From the NCBI RefSeq assembly GCF_950295315.1, contig NC_080165.1, positions 2,746,701 through 2,810,700 of the forward strand: a stretch of DNA of 64,000 bases, written 5' to 3'. The first letter of the stretch is position 1. Each line of letters starts with the position of its first letter. The notes below the pieces were generated by a model. That model was not told where the DNA came from. It ran no database searches and was given only the letters and a program-made list of their open reading frames with translations. Origin of the DNA: Erinaceus europaeus. Its lineage: Eukaryota; Chordata; Mammalia; Eulipotyphla; Erinaceidae. Positions 31,693 through 42,430 of this stretch are shown here, piece after piece. The translations under genes and the position numbers were made by a program.

Positions 31693-31858
31693 GGGGCCGG
31701 GTGGTGGCGCACCTGGTTGAGCATACATGTTACAATGTGCAAGGACACAGGTTTGATCCCCAGGCCCCACCTGCAGGGCTGCAGGAGGGCTTCTGCCTCT
31801 CTCCCGCTCTATCTCCCACTTCCCTCTTGATTTCTGGCTGTCCCAGTCCAAAAATATA
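31693..31858 (+). mobile_element. SINE-B, internally deleted
   Basis: GGGGGCCGGGTGGTGGCGCAC head with perfect A box and ACAGGTTTGATCCCC B box. The GGGGAAAGCTTCACGAGTGG-type middle block is missing. AAATACGTAACT before and AAATATATAACT after are a probable TSD. Confidence 0.93.
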
Positions 31859-31949
31859 TAACTTAGGATAGGCTTACCTCCTGTTGTCTTTTAGTATTGT
31901 GTCCCGCATCTATTATTAGTATTTTATCTCCTGTTTGATACTGGATTAT

Positions 31950-32095
31950 GCATTGGGCATTTTTTTTTTTTTTTTTTTTTTTACCAGAGCACTGCTCAGC
32001 TGTGGCCTATGGTGGTGTAAGGGCTTGAATCTGTGACTTCAGAGCCTCAGGCATGACAGTCTGTTTGCATACCATTATGCTATCTACCCCCTCCC
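31950..32095 (-). mobile_element. SINE-C, antisense
   Basis: A 20-plus T run, ACCAGAGCACTGCTCAGC, GTGGCCTATGGTGGTGTAAG, CCTCAGGCATGACAGTCTG and CATACCATTATGCTATCTAC. Confidence 0.85.
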
Positions 32096-32164
32096 TAGGG
32101 CAAGTTCTAAAAACATACTGGGCTAAGATAGTCACTATCAGTGTGCCTTCTCTCTCTTTTTAAA

Positions 32165-32393
32165 ATCTATTTATTTTTTAATACTCTTTTTTTATGTTTT
32201 ATTATCTTTATTTATTGGATGGAGACAGCCAGATATTGAGAGGGAAGGAAGAGACAGAGACAGAGAGATAACCTGCAGACCTGCTTCACCACTCCTGAAG
32301 CTTTCCACCTGCAGGTGGGGACCACGGGCTTGGACCTGGGTCCTTGTACCCTGTAACGTGTGCGCTAAACCAGGTGCACCACCACTAGGTCCC
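32165..32393 (-). mobile_element. SINE-B, antisense
   Basis: TTTATTGGATGGAGACAGCC, GCAGACCTGCTTCACCACTC, CTTTCCACCTGCAGGTGGGG, TTGGACCTGGGTCCTTG and CACCACCACTAGGTCCCC. Confidence 0.92.
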
Positions 32394-32964
32394 CAAGTGT
32401 GCTTTCTTATTGGACATCTTGTAAATCCTTTTTTGCTAGAAAAGAAACAAAAAAAAGTCTCTATCCTTACTACTTAGAGAAGTTTCCTTTAGACTTTAGC
32501 CATATATTCTAAACTGAGAATTGAAGGCACAAACGACAGGGTTTAGTCTCTGTCTCTGATGAGGAGGGGAGGGGTGGCCAGCAAGGAGAGCTAAGGATTG
32601 TGGAGGGCTGACAGCACAGGGAAGGATCCGGTCCGTGGATGATCCGTCTGGCTTGGTGAGAATGTGGGCAAGGAGACATGTTCTCATTATCTCAGTGGGC
32701 TGAGACTACAGCAAACCCTGACCTCTTTCCTCATCCTCTTCTGTGAGAAGTTCTGCATCACAGACTCATGAACCTCTCCTTGCAGCAGTAAGAGCTGAAC
32801 TGTTGCCCACATTCAGACACTCAGAGACTGACAATAACTGCCTCTGTCCCTTCCAGTGTTAGAATAAGTAGAAGATGCAAAATCTACTCACAGCTACTTC
32901 ACAAGCAACAGTTAAGGTGCCTGCCACCATTGAATTATATGTTTGCACGGGTCCTCACATGAGA
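32394..32964. other. Unique sequence
   Basis: No repeat or exon recognised. Confidence 0.4.
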
Positions 32965-33735
32965 GCAGCCTAGAATGTTCCCAGCTGTGACCATGGACTG
33001 TGAGCTCAGACCAACAGGGACTCAGAGGTCACACAGGCTCCTGTGCTGAATGTAAATAAACATGGGTCCTCAGTCAGACTGACGGGGTAAATAGTTCATT
33101 GTAGTTATATGATTTCTTCATATATGGGAGCCACTCTCTGCTGTACTTCAGCTTTCTAGCCCTATTGTAAACTCTGACACCATCTTCCCAGACAAGGCTT
33201 TTAGTTCACCTGCATGTGAGCTATCAGACTCAGACAAGAATTAGTAAAGTCATGTGCCCCTTGGAACATACCTAAATTAGACTTTCTAGCTTCTTTCTAC
33301 ATGAAGACCCTTAACTCAGTCTGCTCAATTCCTACCTTTGGGTTCCTGTTTATTAAACAATTTAGCTTGCTTTATATCTTGCCGTCTTTCAGCCACCAAA
33401 TTGCCATGATACCAACCTGTGGGCAGGCGACTTCACCTGTGTGTCCTAGAGCCTGCCCTCCCCAGAGCCCTGCCCCTCTAGGGAGAGACAGAGACAGGCT
33501 GCGGGTGTGGATCCACCTGCCAACACCCATGTCCAGTGGAGAAGCAATGACAGAAGCCAAAACTCCCATCTTCTGCCCCCCACAAATATCAGTGGTCCAG
33601 ACTCCCAGAGGGATAAAGAATAGGGAAGCTTCCAGTGGAGGGGATGGGACACAGAACTCTGGTGGTGGAAACTGTGTGGAATTGTACCTCTGTTATCTTA
33701 CGATCTTGGTAATCATTATTAATCACTAATCATGC
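32965..33735 (+). mobile_element. R1, long sense copy
   Basis: AGCCTAGAATGTTCCCAGC, GACCATGGACTGTGAGCTC, AAACTCTGACACCATCTTCC, ATTAGTAAAGTCATGTGCCC, ACATGAAGACCCTTAACTC, CCCTGCCCCTCTAGGGAGAG and AGGGATAAAGAATAGGGAAGC, ending near ATCTTGGTAATCATTATTAA. One of the longer copies and useful for joining the family's 5' and 3' parts. Confidence 0.85.
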
Positions 33736-34767
33736 TTTAATTATATGTTCACGTTCTATATTTGAAATCACTAGAATTGCGTTACTATCCAGTTTGAAAT
33801 GTTAGAATTTAGACAACTTGCTTTCCTTCTATCAACTGCTCACATGCTTGTATGTTAGGTGGAGGTGATGTCACTTTGTGTCATAATCTGCTATCGAACT
33901 TGCTATAGAAACAGGGCACTGGCCCCTCTCTCCCTCCCCCATGCCTCCCGAGTCTGGTCCAGCTGTGAGCGTCACACACCAACTTTCAGCCTTCACATTG
34001 TTATAAACCGCATGATGGAATATCCACAGAGAGGGCTTTCTTGTGTTTTTAACAAAAGAATTCAACTTTGCAGGAATGTGAAAGAAAAAGTTGCTCTTAA
34101 AAAAAAATAATAAAACATCACAGTGTAGGTAAACCCTGTGGGGATTCCACAGTACTTGAAAGACCCTTTTTAAGTGTTCTTCATCTAACTGATCTAAGGG
34201 GATTGTGGGAATTAATGAATAGGGGGTTGCAGGCTAGGTCAAAACAGGACCCCCAAAAGTTTTATTATAAAGACACATTCTTATTTCACTACTCAGGGTT
34301 TATTCTGCCTTGTATTTGAATTTCAATTAATGATTTAACACAGGAGAGCTAACAGAAACGATGTGAAATTACAGAAGTAAAACCTTTCGCTTTTCAAAAG
34401 ATTCCCACATCCCATCTATTAGAGAAAACAATATGAAACGTAAATGATACAGTTCAACACCCACTAAGTAGGTTTTTGTTATATTGAAAACACAATGGTA
34501 GGCTCTGAGGAGGGGGGGGGGAGGAACAAAGCTTCAAGCGTGACTAGTGCTAGTCTTTCTGTGAATGTTAATCAGCTAGAAAGTAGAGCACTAATTATTT
34601 GACCCAAAATCAGGGACACGAAGTTCATAGTCCTACATACACCCCAACAAATGATCCATAGTAAGTTAGAGCACTGAGTAGTAGCGTGAAGTCACATATC
34701 TTGCATGTAGAAATGGCAGGATGTAACAGCTTGGGTAAGGAAAACAAACCAATTCTGGCTCTGCTCA
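33736..34767. other. Unique sequence
   Basis: A G run near 34512 and an A-rich stretch near 34098 are the only simple sequences. An 83-codon frame at 33859-34110 is unsupported. Confidence 0.4.
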
Positions 34768-34965
34768 CGAAATTCTCTTTGTAAAGAACCAGACTGTATG
34801 TACTTAGAATTTTCCAGGTCACTGAGTTTCAGTAACAGTCATCATAACCATAAGAGAATAGGCACAACCACTGGCCAATATACAGATCTAAATGGATACG
34901 ACTACTTTCCAATAAAACTTTATTTACAGAAATAGACAGAGAGGTCATATTTCCCCACTAGTCAT
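34768..34965 (+). mobile_element. MER20-like DNA transposon relic
   Basis: AATTCTCTTTGTAAAGAACCA, ATAGGCACAACCACTGGCC and the diagnostic TTCCAATAAAACTTTATTTAC (34909 on) match the MER20 consensus (hAT-Charlie) as I remember it. Ancient and diverged; ends unclear. Confidence 0.7.
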
Positions 34966-35396
34966 CGTTGATAAATCCCGTTGTGCACAATGTTTACTCT
35001 GCTTATAAAAAGCAGGTTCATGTGTGGGAATCTGTTCAGTGTAATGTCTGTGCAGATGACAGACCAACCACCCTCAAAGGTGACTGTGAAGGTGAGGTCT
35101 GTCATGGTGGCATATCTTACTGAGTGGAGTGGCACAGCTGCTCCTCACGTGTTGAACAGGGACCCCCTGAGGCCCTGGGTGGGGAAGATAAAACTTTAAG
35201 AGAAGTGTTTCCTGGCTGACTGTATCATAGCCTAAGGGGATCAATTAGTTAAATCGCAGGGTTTTCCAAATTTCTGTTTTCTGCACTTTTATGATTCATT
35301 CAAGACAAATTAATTCAACAGTTTATTTTTCTAACTTTACTTTCCAAGCACTGAAATAAAGAACCATAAACACATGAATAAGAAATATTGAAATAG
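34966..35396. other. Unique sequence
   Basis: No repeat or exon recognised. Confidence 0.4.
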
Positions 35397-35690
35397 GCGG
35401 TTGGGCGGTAGTGCAGCAGGTTAAACGCACGTGGCACAAAGCGCAAGGACCAAGTAAGGATCCCAGGTTCAAGCCCCCAGCTCCCCACCTGCAGGGGAGT
35501 CACTTCACAGGCAGTGAAGCAGGTCTGCAGGTGTCTGTCTTTCTCTCCCCCTCTCTGTCTTCCCCTCCTCTTTCCATTTCTCTCTGCCTTATCCAACAAC
35601 AATGAAGACATCAGTAACAACAACAATAATAACTACAACAACAATAAAAACAAGGGCAACAAAAGGGAAAATAAATAAATAAAATATTAA
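35397..35690 (+). mobile_element. SINE-A
   Basis: GCGGTTGGGCGGTAGTGCAGC head, CCAGGTTCAAGCCCCC B box, CACCTGCAGGGGAGTCAC and ACAAGGGCAACAAAAGGG tail, then a short TA run (35698-35711). Confidence 0.95.
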
Positions 35691-36164
35691 AAATTAAATA
35701 TATATATATATTCATTTTAGTATCTATTTAAGGGTTCTGCTGTATAAACTCTCCTGAGTGGTCTCATCATTGTAAGTCTTGACAGTAGTACTTGTATTTA
35801 TTTGACTCTGGTATTAGACAGTGAGAGCTCTGGACTTCATTTCCATCAGGGTTATGTCATTAGTGTTCACATTCAAAGTTTTCCTAACTCAGAAACTGCA
35901 TGAAACCTTATTAACTCTGCTGCGACTGGGTTAGGGTCTGGCGATATCCAGATTTTCCATGGTAAAATGAAACCAGGGTGTATTTTAATTTGGCTTATCA
36001 TTATGCCATAGACCTATTTCATACCTTGCATTTACAGAACTCTCATGGCCTAGGTAGATGCAAGTAAAAAATGTAGGTAGGAGAAAAAACAGAATCAGTA
36101 TCTCCTTTTGGAATTCAGAGCAGGCTTTCCCAGAGAATGTTCAATCAAAGGCAGATTGGTCATA

Positions 36165-36312
36165 TCACTTTTTAAATTTTTTTTATTTATTAATGAGAAA
36201 CATAGGAGGAAAGAGAGAGAATCAGACATAACTCTGGTACATGCGCTGCTGGGCATTGAACTCTGGACCTCATGCTTGAGAGTCCGATGCCTTATCCACT
36301 GTGCCATATCAA
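36165..36312 (-). mobile_element. tRNA-derived SINE-D, antisense
   Basis: In sense the head reads TGGCACAGTGGATAAGGCAT, a perfect tRNA A box, and GAGTTCAATGCCC supplies the B box. The tail is TTAATAAATAAAAAAAATTT. The head still looks strongly tRNA-like, but there is no acceptor-stem pairing and the element is A-tailed, so it is not a tRNA gene. Different from SINE-A, -B and -C. Confidence 0.75.
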
Positions 36313-36739
36313 TTTTTTATTGATTGCATTTTGACACACTATCTGTCAACATCCCAGGGAAAACCAAATTCTGAACAAGACATTCAGTTTTTAAAATGTA
36401 GATTCTGTAATATTAATCATTTTGTTTCAAATCAGAAAGAAAAAAAAACAGATTATGTGTTATCTAAACCTTACTGAAAAACTGTATTTCTCCTGGATAA
36501 TGGTGTGGAAGATGATACGACTGTAGTATGTGGTCTGCACTGCGCCCACCACCAATGTCCTGAGCCCTCCGCCATCCCAACCCCTCCCCGGCCAAGGGTT
36601 AATCAGCATGGTTCCCACTGTCTTCTAGAGGCACTTGGTTACTTTCCTTTCTCAAGTTTGAGTTCCACATGACTTCCAAGCCTTCTGACAAGTGTCCTTC
36701 ACCTCCTGGCCTCACTAACCATTCATTTTACTTTTAAAG
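36313..36739. other. Unique sequence
   Basis: No repeat or exon recognised. Confidence 0.4.
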
Positions 36740-36976
36740 AAAAAAATTTTTAAACTTTATTAATTTATTTTACTTGATAGAGTGAAATTGACAAGAAAGG
36801 GAGGTAGCAAGGCAGAGAGAGAGAAGGAGAGGGCGAGAGAGAGAGAGAGAGACACCTGCAGCCCTGCTTCATCACTTAGGAAACGTTCCCCCTGCAGGTG
36901 GGGACCAGACACTTGAACCTGGGTCCTTGTGCAGAGCGATCCATGCACTGAAGCAGGTGCGCCACCACCTGGGCCC
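36740..36976 (-). mobile_element. SINE-B, antisense
   Basis: TTAATTTATTTTACTTGATAG, a GA-rich patch, GCAGCCCTGCTTCATCAC, GTTCCCCCTGCAGGTGGGGA, ACTTGAACCTGGGTCCTTG and GCGCCACCACCTGGGCCC. Confidence 0.92.
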
Positions 36977-37312
36977 TGCCAGGTAACTTCTTTATGCTGT
37001 CATCTGGTCACAGACATTTCAACCACTCCCCCTCCTTGGCTGCTGTGGATAGTGCAGCTATAAGCCGTGGGCGCCTGTACTCCTCACAGCAGCGTCTCTG
37101 TGTTCCTGGGGGTGTATGGACCTGATTCACAGGCTGCCTCTCCGCTCTAGGACCCAGGCTTCTCTCCTGCCGTCCATGGCTGCGCCAGTTTGGACTGCCA
37201 CCAGCAGTGGACCTGAGCTCCTCCTCGTACTCCCCATCCTTCCCCATCCTGGTCATGTCTCAATCTGTTGATGTGAGTCACAGCCACATGTGTGAGATGC
37301 CATGCTATTGTG
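36977..37312 (-). pseudogene. Ancient L1 ORF2 relic, part 1
   Basis: Antisense L1 ORF2 3' half: GCTGTGGATAGTGCAGCTAT, GGGGGTGTATGGACCTGATT, CAGTTTGGACTGCCACCAGC and TGTGAGATGCCATGCTATTG. It is strongly decayed, so it is an old eutherian L1. It continues at 37653 and 38017 after two SINE insertions. Confidence 0.7.
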
Positions 37313-37652
37313 GTTTTTTTGGTTTTTGTTTTTGTGCCTCCAGGGTTATTGCTGGGGCTCACTGTTCCTGGAGGCCGTTTCTTTTTCCCTTTTGTTGCCC
37401 TTGTTGGTTTATCGTTGTTGTGGTTATTATTATTGTTGTTGTTATTGATGTTGTTGTTGGATAGGACAGAGAGGAATGGAGAGAGGAGGAGGAAGACAGA
37501 GAAGGGGGAGAAAATACCTGCAGACTTGCTTCACTGCTTGTGAAGCGACTCCCCTGCAGGTGGGGAGCCGGGGGCTCTAACTGGGACCCTTGTGCTGGTC
37601 CTTGTGCTTTTTGTCACCTGCATTTAACCCACTGTGCTACAGCCCAACCCCA
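37313..37652 (-). mobile_element. SINE-A (long variant), antisense, in L1 relic
   Basis: GTGCCTCCAGGGTTATTGCT, CTTTTGTTGCCCTTGTTGG, GGATAGGACAGAGAGGAATG, CTTGCTTCACTGCTTGTG and CTACAGCCCAACCCC. CTATTGTG at 37305-37312 and 37653-37660 is the TSD. Confidence 0.95.
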
Positions 37653-37821
37653 CTATTGTGCTTTTAATTTATATTTCCCTAATGACAGGGGAAGTGGAGC
37701 ATTCTTTATATGTTTTTGGACAATGTCCATGTTTTTTAGAAAGCTGTCTATTCAAATCTTTTCCTCACCTCTTATCAGGTTTCTTGGGGTTTTGTTATAG
37801 AGCTGTATGAACTCTTTTTAA
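37653..37821 (-). pseudogene. Ancient L1 ORF2 relic, part 2
   Basis: TTTTAATTTATATTTCCCTAA, GGAGCATTCTTTATATGTTT, CTATTCAAATCTTTTCCTCA and GAGCTGTATGAACTC are the well-known antisense L1 ORF2 string. Confidence 0.8.
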
Positions 37822-38016
37822 AATGAATTAACTAATTTGTTACACAGAAAGAGGAATTGAAAAAGGAGTGGATGGTAGACAGGGAAAGAGACACCTTCAG
37901 CCCGACTTTACCACTCCTGAACTTCCCCTCCTGCAGGTGGGGACCAGGGGCTTGAACCCCTGTCCTTGCACACTGTAATGCATACACTTAACCAGCTGCA
38001 CCACCACCTGCCCCCA
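37822..38016 (-). mobile_element. SINE-B, antisense, in L1 relic
   Basis: AAAGAGGAATTGAAAAAGG, TGCAGGTGGGGACCAGGGGC, TTGAACCCCTGTCCTTGCAC and GCACCACCACCTGCCCCC. TATGAACTCTTT before and TATGAGTTCTTT after are a diverged TSD. Confidence 0.92.
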
Positions 38017-38350
38017 CTATGAGTTCTTTATACATATTAGATATCAGTCCCTATCACCAGTGTGGTGAACAAATATCCTGACTGCTGGGTCACTTGGACA
38101 CCTATGTGGCCTTTTCTCTCCGTGTATAGAAGCTTTTTAATCGGCTATAACCCCGTTTTGTTCAACTAGTTTTAATTTCACTTGTTTATGGGCTTGAATC
38201 TTCAAATGAACTTTTGATGTTCAGGTCCCAAAGTGTCTCACTGATGTTTTCTTCCACACATATCCTAGTATGTGGTTAATCAGGTTTTTGCTGAGAATCT
38301 TTAAATCCGCGTGTATCCAGGATACAGGTCTATAGCTTCTTATTTGGTGA
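38017..38350 (-). pseudogene. Ancient L1 ORF2 relic, part 3
   Basis: GAGTTCTTTATACATATTAG, GATATCAGTCCCTATCACC, GAAGCTTTTTAATCGGC and ATCCAGGATACAGGTC continue the antisense relic. The right limit is approximate. Confidence 0.6.
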
Positions 38351-38396
38351 AGTCCTTTCTTGTTTTAGGGATCAGAAGATATATTTACTCATCGAA

Positions 38397-38660
38397 CCAA
38401 GTTCAAGCCTCCCTCCTACCTGGGGTGTGGGCGTGACTCACAAGTAGAGAAGCACTTGTGTAGCTGCTTCTCTTTCTCTCTGCCTCTGTACCTCCCACCT
38501 TCACTCTCAGTCCATCCCTGTCCTATCAGATAGAAGAAGGAAAGAGGGGGAAAGGGGGAGGAATGACCACCGGGGGCAGTGGATTGGCCGTGCACGGATC
38601 CCCAAGGGTATAATCCTGGTGGCAATAAAAGTCAAAAAATTAAATAATTAATTTAAAAAA
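38397..38660 (+). mobile_element. SINE-B long variant, 5' truncated
   Basis: Starts at the B box (CAAGTTCAAGCCTCC), then GTGGGCGTGACTCACAAG, GCACTTGTGTAGCTGCTTC and CCTGTCCTATCAGATAG. The 3' extension TATAATCCTGGTGGCAATAA ends in an A-rich tail. The same extension occurs at 13826-14060. Confidence 0.65.
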
Positions 38661-39558
38661 TCATGTGTTTAGAAGTGTTTCCTGTACTTCAATGTTTGGG
38701 GCAGAAATCAAGGAGGACAGACATCAGTTCTTTGAATGAATGACCTAATTCAGAGGTATAGCCTCGTGGACCTGGCCCGTCTATCCCAGAAAGATCATCT
38801 CCACACCTTCAGTGGTCCACGTTAATTCCCCTGGGGTCAGACTTGGTAAGTGGTATGATTCTAGATTCTAGCAATGTGCCAACTTCCTCATACAGAAATA
38901 CTAGTGGCTCCTCTATGCAAACAAACTGGACACTCTCTTTTACTTTAAGGATTTGCTTATGAGGTGAGACAGAAAACGTAAACACGAGCCTGGCAGGAAC
39001 ATGATTCTGGAACCCGACTTAAGGCTTCATTGTCTCCATCCAGAGCTTTAGCCACTGTGCAACCTTTGGAGGCTTTTATATTCATTTCTTTTTACACAAG
39101 TTAGCCTTGCCTATTTTTTAATTTAAATTGAAAATGGAATATATTTTTAAAATCCTGGAATAAAAACTGGAATGTATTTTTAAATTTTTCACATTTTTCT
39201 TATTTTTTTTTCCCTGAAATACTGACCTCTGAGTTTGTATTCCTAATGACACCATACCTGGGATCAAATAAAGATGAGAAACTGAAGGCAACATTTGCTG
39301 CAGTAGACAGTTTTAGACTGATTGCTTTAAAATGAACTTGATGATATCAAAGTGTGTGAGGTTTTGTCATAAATGTGGAATTTGCCAGGAAGAGTTTATG
39401 AATTTTGAGTGAACCCAGAATTATGTTACTTGAGAAAAACACAAAGGGAATTATTGCGGCTGTGAAGATATGAAGAAACTATCTTCCACTCCTCTGAGTT
39501 TAAGGGGACAAATACTCAAATAAGCATGAAACAGAGTAGCAATAAAAACACTAAGTAC
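38661..39558. other. Unique sequence
   Basis: No repeat or exon recognised. Confidence 0.4.
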
Positions 39559-39826
39559 AGAAGTCGGGCAGTAGCGCAGAGGGTTAAGCGCACCTGATGC
39601 AGAGCGCAAGGACCAGCAGAAGGATCCCGGTTTGAGCCCCGGCTCCCCACCTGCAGGGGAGTTGCTTCACAGCTGGAGAAGCAGGTCTGCAGGTGTCTGT
39701 CTCTCTCCCCCTCTCTGTCTTCCCCTCCTCTCTCCATTTCTCTCTGTCCCACCCAACAACGATGGCATCAATGATAACTACAACAATAAAACAACAAGGG
39801 CAACAAAAGGGAATAAATAAATAAAA
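39559..39826 (+). mobile_element. SINE-A
   Basis: GAAGTCGGGCAGTAGCGCAGA head with intact A box, CCCGGTTTGAGCCCCG B box and complete body. CTAAGTACA before and AGTAAGTACA after suggest the TSD. Confidence 0.95.
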
Positions 39827-40399
39827 ACCAGTAAGTACACATTTTCCTTTATTATATGAGTACCTCTTCTGCTCCTGGGAGATACCCAGAAATGCTAAGG
39901 GGGTCTCAGATCTCATCTGAGTACATGTTCCTAGCACAGAGAATTTTAGGGAAAAGAAACAGAGTGAAGTGAGATGCTTTTCCCCTTCTCCAGGAAGGAG
40001 AAAGTAAGACTGAAAGTTGCTCACCGAAGGTTTTCATAGTAAAGGTGCAGATTATGTTTTCTCCACAAAGCAGATCCTTTTTTTCCCCAGGGGAATTTTT
40101 TGGGGGGGTGTGCATAGACCACAGCATCACCACAGTGTACACAGTGCTGGACTTTGAAGTTCACACACGCAGACTCCACCCCGCCACTACCACTGTTGTA
40201 ACAGAATGCCTCCAGGGAGCTCTGAAATTCCCTTCTGCCTCCAGGGTCTGTTCATCAAATCAGTCCTTTGTTTTTGTTCCAGAGACACGTCTTGCATTAA
40301 GCAAAAATCTCAAATTCATCCTTGATTCTAGATATTTATTTGGATGAAGACCTTCTCTTTCTGCAGAGTAAGTAGAGGACTCAGGTGGTTAAAACTGGA
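39827..40399. other. Unique sequence
   Basis: A G run near 40101 only. A 100-codon frame (40045-40347) has no recognisable domain. Confidence 0.4.
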
Positions 40400-40612
40400 C
40401 CATATGGGGGGAAGGTGATGGTGCACATGGATAAGTCCAGGTTACAGGGCACAAGGATCCAAGTTCAAGCCCCCAGTCTCCACCTGCAAGGGGAAAGCTT
40501 CACAAGTGCTGAAGCAGGGCTGCAGGTGTCTCTCTGTCTCCCCCTTTCTACCCGCCACTCCCTCTTGATTTTTGGCTGTCTCTGTTCAATAAATATATAT
40601 AATACAATTTAA
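40400..40612 (+). mobile_element. SINE-B
   Basis: GGTGATGGTGCACATGGATA head, AAGTTCAAGCCCCCAGTC B box, GGGAAAGCTTCACAAGTGC and TTCAATAAATATATATAATA end. Confidence 0.9.
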
Positions 40613-41437
40613 AATATTGACCATATGCAGTATTATCTTTAAATTCTATACACTTAAAGCTTATCATTTTAGTACCTGGTTATTATACCTTCACCATTCA
40701 GTTAAGTATGCTCCATTTTTGCTTATTTTCTGATTTAATTTTCTTCTCTGTGACCTCCAAGAAAATCACAATACTTTTTTTATTAAGTGAATCTCAGTAA
40801 GACTAATTATTCCTTAAGAAACCAATTATTCCCTATTATGTGAGACCAGACCACTAGTAAAGTATCAAAAGAAAAAGAGTAGTTTGAGGGGTGATAGGAA
40901 TAGAGATTGAGATTATATAGAAATTCATTATGATATAAAGCAAGAACCTTTGCTTATGTGGATGTTTGAATGCTTGGCTTCAATTTTTAATGTTATAAAT
41001 AATTCTAGAACTCAAGATAATCTATGGAAGAAAATAATCGAGAGCACTGATAAATTGTAGTCCGGATGAAAAAAATCACTGTGTACATAATGATCTGGTC
41101 CTATAATAAAGAAGCAAAGCACTTGTATATGCAGATAATAAGCTTCTGCTGCAAACATAGAGAGGCTAGTAAGCATACTCATTCCCTTCTGTTCCCACTA
41201 ACATGACATACTAGACCACCAGGATATTCCAGCAACTCATGTTGGTCAACTTAAAATTCTTCTTAAGCACATTTGCAAAAGCACATTTTTGTTTTTTATA
41301 TTATGCCCACCCACAATACCAGTTGGTGTGGTTCTTGAAACAGATTGCCTAGAACAGATACACCTCAATTATATTAAAATAATCAGAGTGGGAACCAGTC
41401 TGCAGAGGCACCTGTAAAGGTAAAAAAAAAAAAATCC
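40613..41437. other. Unique AT-rich sequence
   Basis: No repeat or exon recognised. Ends in a 13-A run directly before the SINE-B at 41438. Confidence 0.4.
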
Positions 41438-41640
41438 GGGGGCCAGCGGTGATGCACGTGGTTAAGCACACATAATATTCAGCACATGGACCCATGCAAG
41501 GACCCGGCCTACAGGGCGGGGTCACTTCACAATCAGCAAAGCAGGGCTGCCGGTATCTGTCTTTCTCCCTCCCTCGCTATCTACCCCTCCACTCTCAATT
41601 TCTCTGTGTCCTAGCCAATAAAATGGGAAAAGATGGCTGC
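41438..41640 (+). mobile_element. SINE-B variant, part of compound retroposon
   Basis: GGGGGCCAGCGGTGATGCACG head, then CAGGGCGGGGTCACTTCAC and TGTCTTTCTCCCTCCC, ending CAATAAAATGGGAAAAGATGG. It runs directly into the GGAGA array. Confidence 0.8.
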
Positions 41641-41895
41641 CAGAGGAGAGGAGAGGAGGGGAGAGGAGAGGAGAGGAGAGGAGAGGAGAGGAGAGGAGAG
41701 GAGAGGAGAGGAGAGGAGAGGAGAGGAGAGGAGAGGAGAGGAGAGGAGAGGAGAGGAGAGGAGAGGAGAGGAGAGGAGAGGAGAGGAGAGGAGAGGAGAG
41801 GAGAGGAGAGGAGAGGAGAGAAGGGAAAGAGGGGGGAGGGAGAGAGGGAGGGAGGAAGGAAGGAAGGGAAACTGGAAGGGAGGGAGGAAAGAAAC
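41641..41895. repeat. (GGAGA)n pentamer array and purine tract
   Basis: About 36 nearly perfect GAGAG/GGAGA pentamers (41641-41820) followed by a GGGA/GGAA-rich tract. Because the unit is 5 bp and purine-only, frames on both strands stay open (Arg/Gly/Glu or Ser/Pro/Leu strings). They are artefacts. Confidence 0.97.
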
Positions 41896-42083
41896 GATCT
41901 GGGCTGGGGAGACAGCATACTTTTAATGGTCATACAAAAAACTTTCATGCCTGAGGCTCCAATGTCCCCAGTGAAACCCGCTGGGCAATTTAAGTCAGAG
42001 CTGAGCAGTGCTCTGGTTGCTGTCTGTGTGTGTCTTTGTTTCTGTGACTCTGTGTCATTAAAAATAAACAAATTAAAAAAAAA
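41896..42083 (+). mobile_element. SINE-C
   Basis: CTGGGCTGGGGAGACAGCAT head, CATGCCTGAGGCTCCAATG, GTCAGAGCTGAGCAGTGCTC and TCATTAAAAATAAACAAATT tail. It is a clear sense copy of SINE-C. Confidence 0.88.
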
Positions 42084-42128
42084 ATCCTATTGATCTATTT
42101 GGTCCCACCGTTTGAAATATAAACACAT

Positions 42129-42418
42129 GGGAGTCGAGTGGTAGCGCAGCAGGTTAAGCACACGTGGCACCAAGGGCAAAGAGCAGCAGAAGGATCCCAG
42201 TTCCATCCCTGGGCTCCCCACCTGCAGGGGAGTCGCTTCCCAGGCGGTGAAGCAGGTCTGCAGGTGTCTGTCTGTCTATCTCTCCCCCTCTCTGTCTTCC
42301 CCTCCTCTCTCCATTTCTCTCTGTCCTATCCAACCACGACAACAACAACAATAATTACTACAACAATAAAACAAGGGCAACAAAAGGGAATAAATAAATA
42401 AATAAATATTAAATATAT
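42129..42418 (+). mobile_element. SINE-A with 12-bp TSD
   Basis: GGGAGTCGAGTGGTAGCGCAG head, GGATCCCAGTTCCATCCCTG mutated B box and complete body. ATATAAACACAT is present at 42117-42128 and 42419-42430. Confidence 0.97.
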
Positions 42419-42430
42419 ATATAAACACAT

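Noticed and set aside
34510..34522. G-run as a G-quadruplex
   Set aside because: A single short run without three further G tracts nearby.
41494..42093. 199-codon Arg/Gly/Glu-rich frame and its antisense Ser/Pro/Leu frame
   Set aside because: They are products of the GGAGA microsatellite joined to SINE-B and SINE-C sequence.
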